Of a stretch of 7,676 nucleotides of DNA, positions 5,526-7,676 are shown in pieces (positions within the stretch are counted from its first letter, which is position 1; every line of letters begins with the position of its first letter). This stretch comes from Candidatus Kaiserbacteria bacterium. Its GTDB lineage: Bacteria; Patescibacteriota; Minisyncoccia; Phycocordibacterales; UBA918. The position numbers and the translations under genes are program-made. Where the stretch lies: contig SKGH01000016.1 of the NCBI GenBank assembly GCA_007117575.1, positions 1-7,676 of the forward strand, given 5' to 3'. The notes below the pieces were generated by a model. That model was not told where the DNA came from. It searched no databases and saw nothing but the letters and a program-made list of their open reading frames with translations.

Positions 5526-7448
5526 TTACTGCGTTTCATTTTGAAGTACACCTTTTATTCTGCGAATTCCGGACGCAACAGACTCCTCTTTTTTTATCAT
5601 GAATCTGCCTTTTATTTCTGATAGGTTAGTCACGTGCGGACCACCACATAATTCGCGTGAGAAGATCTTTCCGTCTGTACCGGTTATGGTGTAAACCTTT
5701 ACCTCGTCAGGGTAGCGGTCCCAGAAACTACCTTCTATATCAGGCGAGTTTTGAGCATCGGATTTTGGCATATGTTCAAAATGTACTTTACCTCCGATAG
5801 ATAAAGCTTCATTAACCAAATCTTCTATTTTTTGCTTCTCTTCTTCGGTCAGACGTTCCGGATGATTAAAGTCAAAGCGCAGTCTTTCGTTGGTGATGTT
5901 TGAGCCGGCTTGGTGTACATGTTCACCTAAAACTTGTCTAAGACTGGAGAGTAGAAGGTGTGTTAATGTGTGATAGGCAACTATTTGTTGAGAATGTTCG
6001 GCTAAACCGCCTTTAAACTTTTTATCGGCTCCGGCTCTAGATAACTCTTGGTGTTTTTTAAAAAGAATTTTAAACTCTTCTATTACTTCATCTGGCACAG
6101 GGTCTTTTTGTTTGTTATTTATTATCTCTACAGATAACTCAAGAGGAAAACCGTCGGTTTGGTAAAGGTCAAACAGGGTTTTGGCATAAATTACCAATTG
6201 TTTACCGTTGCCACCTTCAGCATTAAAGATCTTTTCTATTTTGTTTAGTCCCCTATTTAGAGTTTTTCTAAACTGACTTTCTTCTTTTGAAATCGCTTCA
6301 ACTATCTTATCAAGGTTGGTCTCCAGCGTTGAATAGTGTCCTTTGTAGGTATTTATAACTGAATGGGCTAATTTAGACAACTCTCCAGATTGTATACCGA
6401 TCTGGTCGGCAAATCTTACAGCCCGCCTTAAAAGCCTTCTAACAAAGTAGCTTTGGTCAGTGTTTCCGGGCAATACCCCATCATTTATCATAAAAACAGC
6501 ACCACGAAGATGGTCAACAACGACTCTAAAAGCTTCAGTATTTTCAGAATATTTCTTATTCGTTAATTTTTCCAGATCTTTGACTGTGTTATGCAGTAAA
6601 TCAACTTTAAAAATGTCAGGATCGTTGTTGGCTGCTGCTGCTATCCTCTCAAGACCTCCTCCGAAATCAACATTTTTATTTGGTAAAGCAGAAAAACTAC
6701 CATCGGGATTTTTAATGTAGGCAATAAATACACTGTTACCTATTTCTAAAAATTGTCCGGAATCACTGTTTGGGTGTGGTTTTTTGTGTTTGTATTCAGG
6801 ATGAGTAGCGTGTTCAGTACCAAAATCATAAAAAACTTCGCTGTCTGGTCCGCCGATTTCTCCAATAGGCATTTTCTCCGGTGGTCCTGATCTACTCCAC
6901 CAGTTTTTTTGCGCGTCATAGTAAAAAATACGTCCGCCCTGCATACCGGTCTCGTAGCCGTTTTGTTCACTACCGATATGCACGGCTTTGGCTTCTATGT
7001 CTTTTTCTTTGAACAATTTTTGCCATATTAGTACTGATTCATCGTCACGTGGAATACCCAGTCTGTCGTCACCGGCAAAAACCGTTACGTATATTTTTGT
7101 CGGGTCAAGTTTTATTTTGTCTACTAAAAAAGAAAAAAACCACCTTAATTGTTCTTCTTTGTAGTAATCTCCCAATGACCAGTTGCCCAGCATTTCAAAA
7201 AAAGTAGTGTGACGATTGTCACCAACTTCTTCAATGTCTTCTGCTCTAAAGCATTTTTGTGAATTGACTAAACGTGTACCCTTAGGATGCGTTTCCCCCA
7301 TGAGGTAAGGTATCAAAGGTTGCATCCCGCTACCTGTAAACAAGGTTGTGGGATCGTTCTCCGGCAATAATGATGCTGAAGGTATAACAGCATGCTTATT
7401 ATCCTTGAAATAATCTATATATGTTGACCTGATCTTATTTGCGTCCAT
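5526..7448 (-). CDS. alaS: Alanyl-tRNA synthetase, compact form lacking the C-Ala domain
   Basis: Charges tRNA-Ala with alanine in the cytoplasm and clears mischarged Ser or Gly. The class II core is clear: a start resembling bacterial AlaRS, PSASLLPENDPTTLFTGSGM (23-42), motif 2 with HTTFFEMLGNWSLGDY (80-95), and motif 3 VDFGGGLERIAA (260-271). The tRNA-binding middle domain has GNTDQSYFVRRLLRRAVRF (328-346). Editing-site zinc ligands are kept as HTLTH (493-497) and CGGPH (601-605, GGTH in most bacteria). At 640 residues it is far shorter than the roughly 875 of typical bacteria. It ends right after the editing core, with no C-Ala/DHHA1 domain. It also lacks the beta-barrel segment that normally separates the GFP motif from the first editing histidines (only about 58 residues here). 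Such short forms are known from Patescibacteria, so this is likely functional rather than broken. The ATG at 7448 has no Shine-Dalgarno site. Confidence 0.95.
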   Translation of the reverse strand: MDANKIRSTYIDYFKDNKHAVIPSASLLPENDPTTLFTGSGMQPLIPYLMGETHPKGTRLVNSQKCFRAEDIEEVGDNRHTTFFEMLGNWSLGDYYKEEQLRWFFSFLVDKIKLDPTKIYVTVFAGDDRLGIPRDDESVLIWQKLFKEKDIEAKAVHIGSEQNGYETGMQGGRIFYYDAQKNWWSRSGPPEKMPIGEIGGPDSEVFYDFGTEHATHPEYKHKKPHPNSDSGQFLEIGNSVFIAYIKNPDGSFSALPNKNVDFGGGLERIAAAANNDPDIFKVDLLHNTVKDLEKLTNKKYSENTEAFRVVVDHLRGAVFMINDGVLPGNTDQSYFVRRLLRRAVRFADQIGIQSGELSKLAHSVINTYKGHYSTLETNLDKIVEAISKEESQFRKTLNRGLNKIEKIFNAEGGNGKQLVIYAKTLFDLYQTDGFPLELSVEIINNKQKDPVPDEVIEEFKILFKKHQELSRAGADKKFKGGLAEHSQQIVAYHTLTHLLLSSLRQVLGEHVHQAGSNITNERLRFDFNHPERLTEEEKQKIEDLVNEALSIGGKVHFEHMPKSDAQNSPDIEGSFWDRYPDEVKVYTITGTDGKIFSRELCGGPHVTNLSEIKGRFMIKKEESVASGIRRIKGVLQNETQ

Positions 7449-7473
7449 AATTGGTTCTTATTGATTATTGTGC

Positions 7474-7502
7474 ACTATAGCAGAAAATACAAATACTGAA
7501 AA
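7474..7502 (-). promoter_or_regulatory. Promoter of alaS
   Basis: On the minus strand an extended -10, TGC followed by TATAGT (7479-7474), lies 17 bases from TTTTCA (7502-7497), a four-of-six match to the -35 consensus. Transcription would start near 7467, giving a leader of about 18 bases without a Shine-Dalgarno site. The leader is too short to hold a T-box or other riboswitch. Confidence 0.5.
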
Positions 7503-7552
7503 TCATTAACGCGATACTTTATGATTCAATTTAAAAAAGTTTATAGCAGATA

Positions 7553-7676
7553 ATTCATGACTTACGCGTTTCTGATGAAGTTCGAGGCGCTGACCCAGCT
7601 ATAGTTCCGGTAACCATTTAATACTAAGAAACTGTTTGAAGTCTCACCACAAAGCTTACTTCGTTATGGTCGCTCT
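7553..7676. mobile_element. Left end of a longer insertion-sequence-like copy (copy 3, runs off the window)
   Basis: Bases 7553-7627 match the left end of the miniature element (5243-5317) at 71 of 75 positions, including the terminal repeat GACTTACGCGTTT at 7559-7571 and the subterminal CAGCTATAG. After 7627 the two diverge completely. Beyond that point the sequence stays open on the minus strand to the window edge, consistent with a full element whose transposase is transcribed toward this end. The element family cannot be named from the visible part. Confidence 0.7.
7624..7676 (-). CDS. Possible C-terminal end of a transposase (partial)
   Basis: On the minus strand an open frame enters from beyond the window edge and reads SDHNEVSFVVRLQTVS before a TAG at 7626-7624. 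Only 16 codons are visible, too few for a family call. Its position fits the end of a transposase gene: just inside a terminal inverted repeat, with about 70 bp of noncoding end after it. The shared sequence with the miniature element stops one base inside this frame, as expected if the miniature copy lost the coding part. This is inference; a short chance frame is possible. Confidence 0.35.
   Translation of the reverse strand, partial: SDHNEVSFVVRLQTVS

Noticed and set aside
5526..7448. alaS as a pseudogene truncated by the mobile element
   Set aside because: The frame is intact, ends 63 bp before the element, retains catalytic and editing motifs, and matches the short form of the enzyme known from Patescibacteria.
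101..7448. Recoding of TGA as Gly or Trp, as in some Patescibacteria
   Set aside because: Frames read through without in-frame TGA, Trp positions are read from TGG, and the actin-like gene ends in TGA at 3995-3993.

Overview
The window looks like a stretch of chromosome from an AT-rich, reduced-genome bacterium, most likely a member of the Candidate Phyla Radiation (Patescibacteria, Parcubacteria-like). Three things point that way: a compact alanyl-tRNA synthetase of the short type known from that group, a bitopic protein with a baseplate-J-like domain next to an actin-like ATPase, and weak or absent Shine-Dalgarno sites. The genetic code appears standard: TGA ends one gene and the Trp residues are read from TGG. 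The taxonomic call is inference from protein features only.

Layout. All five clear genes lie on the minus strand, so transcription runs from high to low coordinates. In transcription order they are: alaS (7448-5526); a PilM/FtsA-like actin-fold protein (5210-3993); a single-pass membrane protein with a baseplate J-like domain (3927-2611, true start probably 3912); a DUF3137 membrane protein (2469-1444); and an exported thioredoxin domain fused to a CcdA/DsbD-like membrane transporter (1330-101). The gaps are 65 to 315 bp. Good promoter-like sequences lie just before several genes, so these may be separate transcription units rather than one tight operon. Several predicted transcripts would start at, or within about ten bases of, the start codon.

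Mobile DNA. Three related repeat segments are present. Bases 1-31 are the right end of one copy. Bases about 5245-5462 are a complete 218-bp miniature element with terminal inverted repeats. Bases about 7553-7676 are the left end of a longer copy whose inner part holds what may be the last codons of a transposase. All three lie in the same orientation, so alaS and the four-gene block are each bracketed by direct repeats. The miniature element fits an internally deleted, non-autonomous derivative (MITE) of an insertion sequence whose full copy starts at the right edge of the window.

How the genes may work together. The actin-like protein and the bitopic protein downstream of it resemble the logic of the PilM-PilN pair of type IV pilus systems: a cytoplasmic actin-fold protein next to a membrane protein with a short cytoplasmic N-terminal peptide. 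Here the outer part is baseplate-J-like, and the pair is the best candidate in the window for an undescribed envelope machine. The thioredoxin-CcdA fusion would supply thiol redox power outside the membrane. alaS is housekeeping and is notable for how much of the family architecture it lacks.
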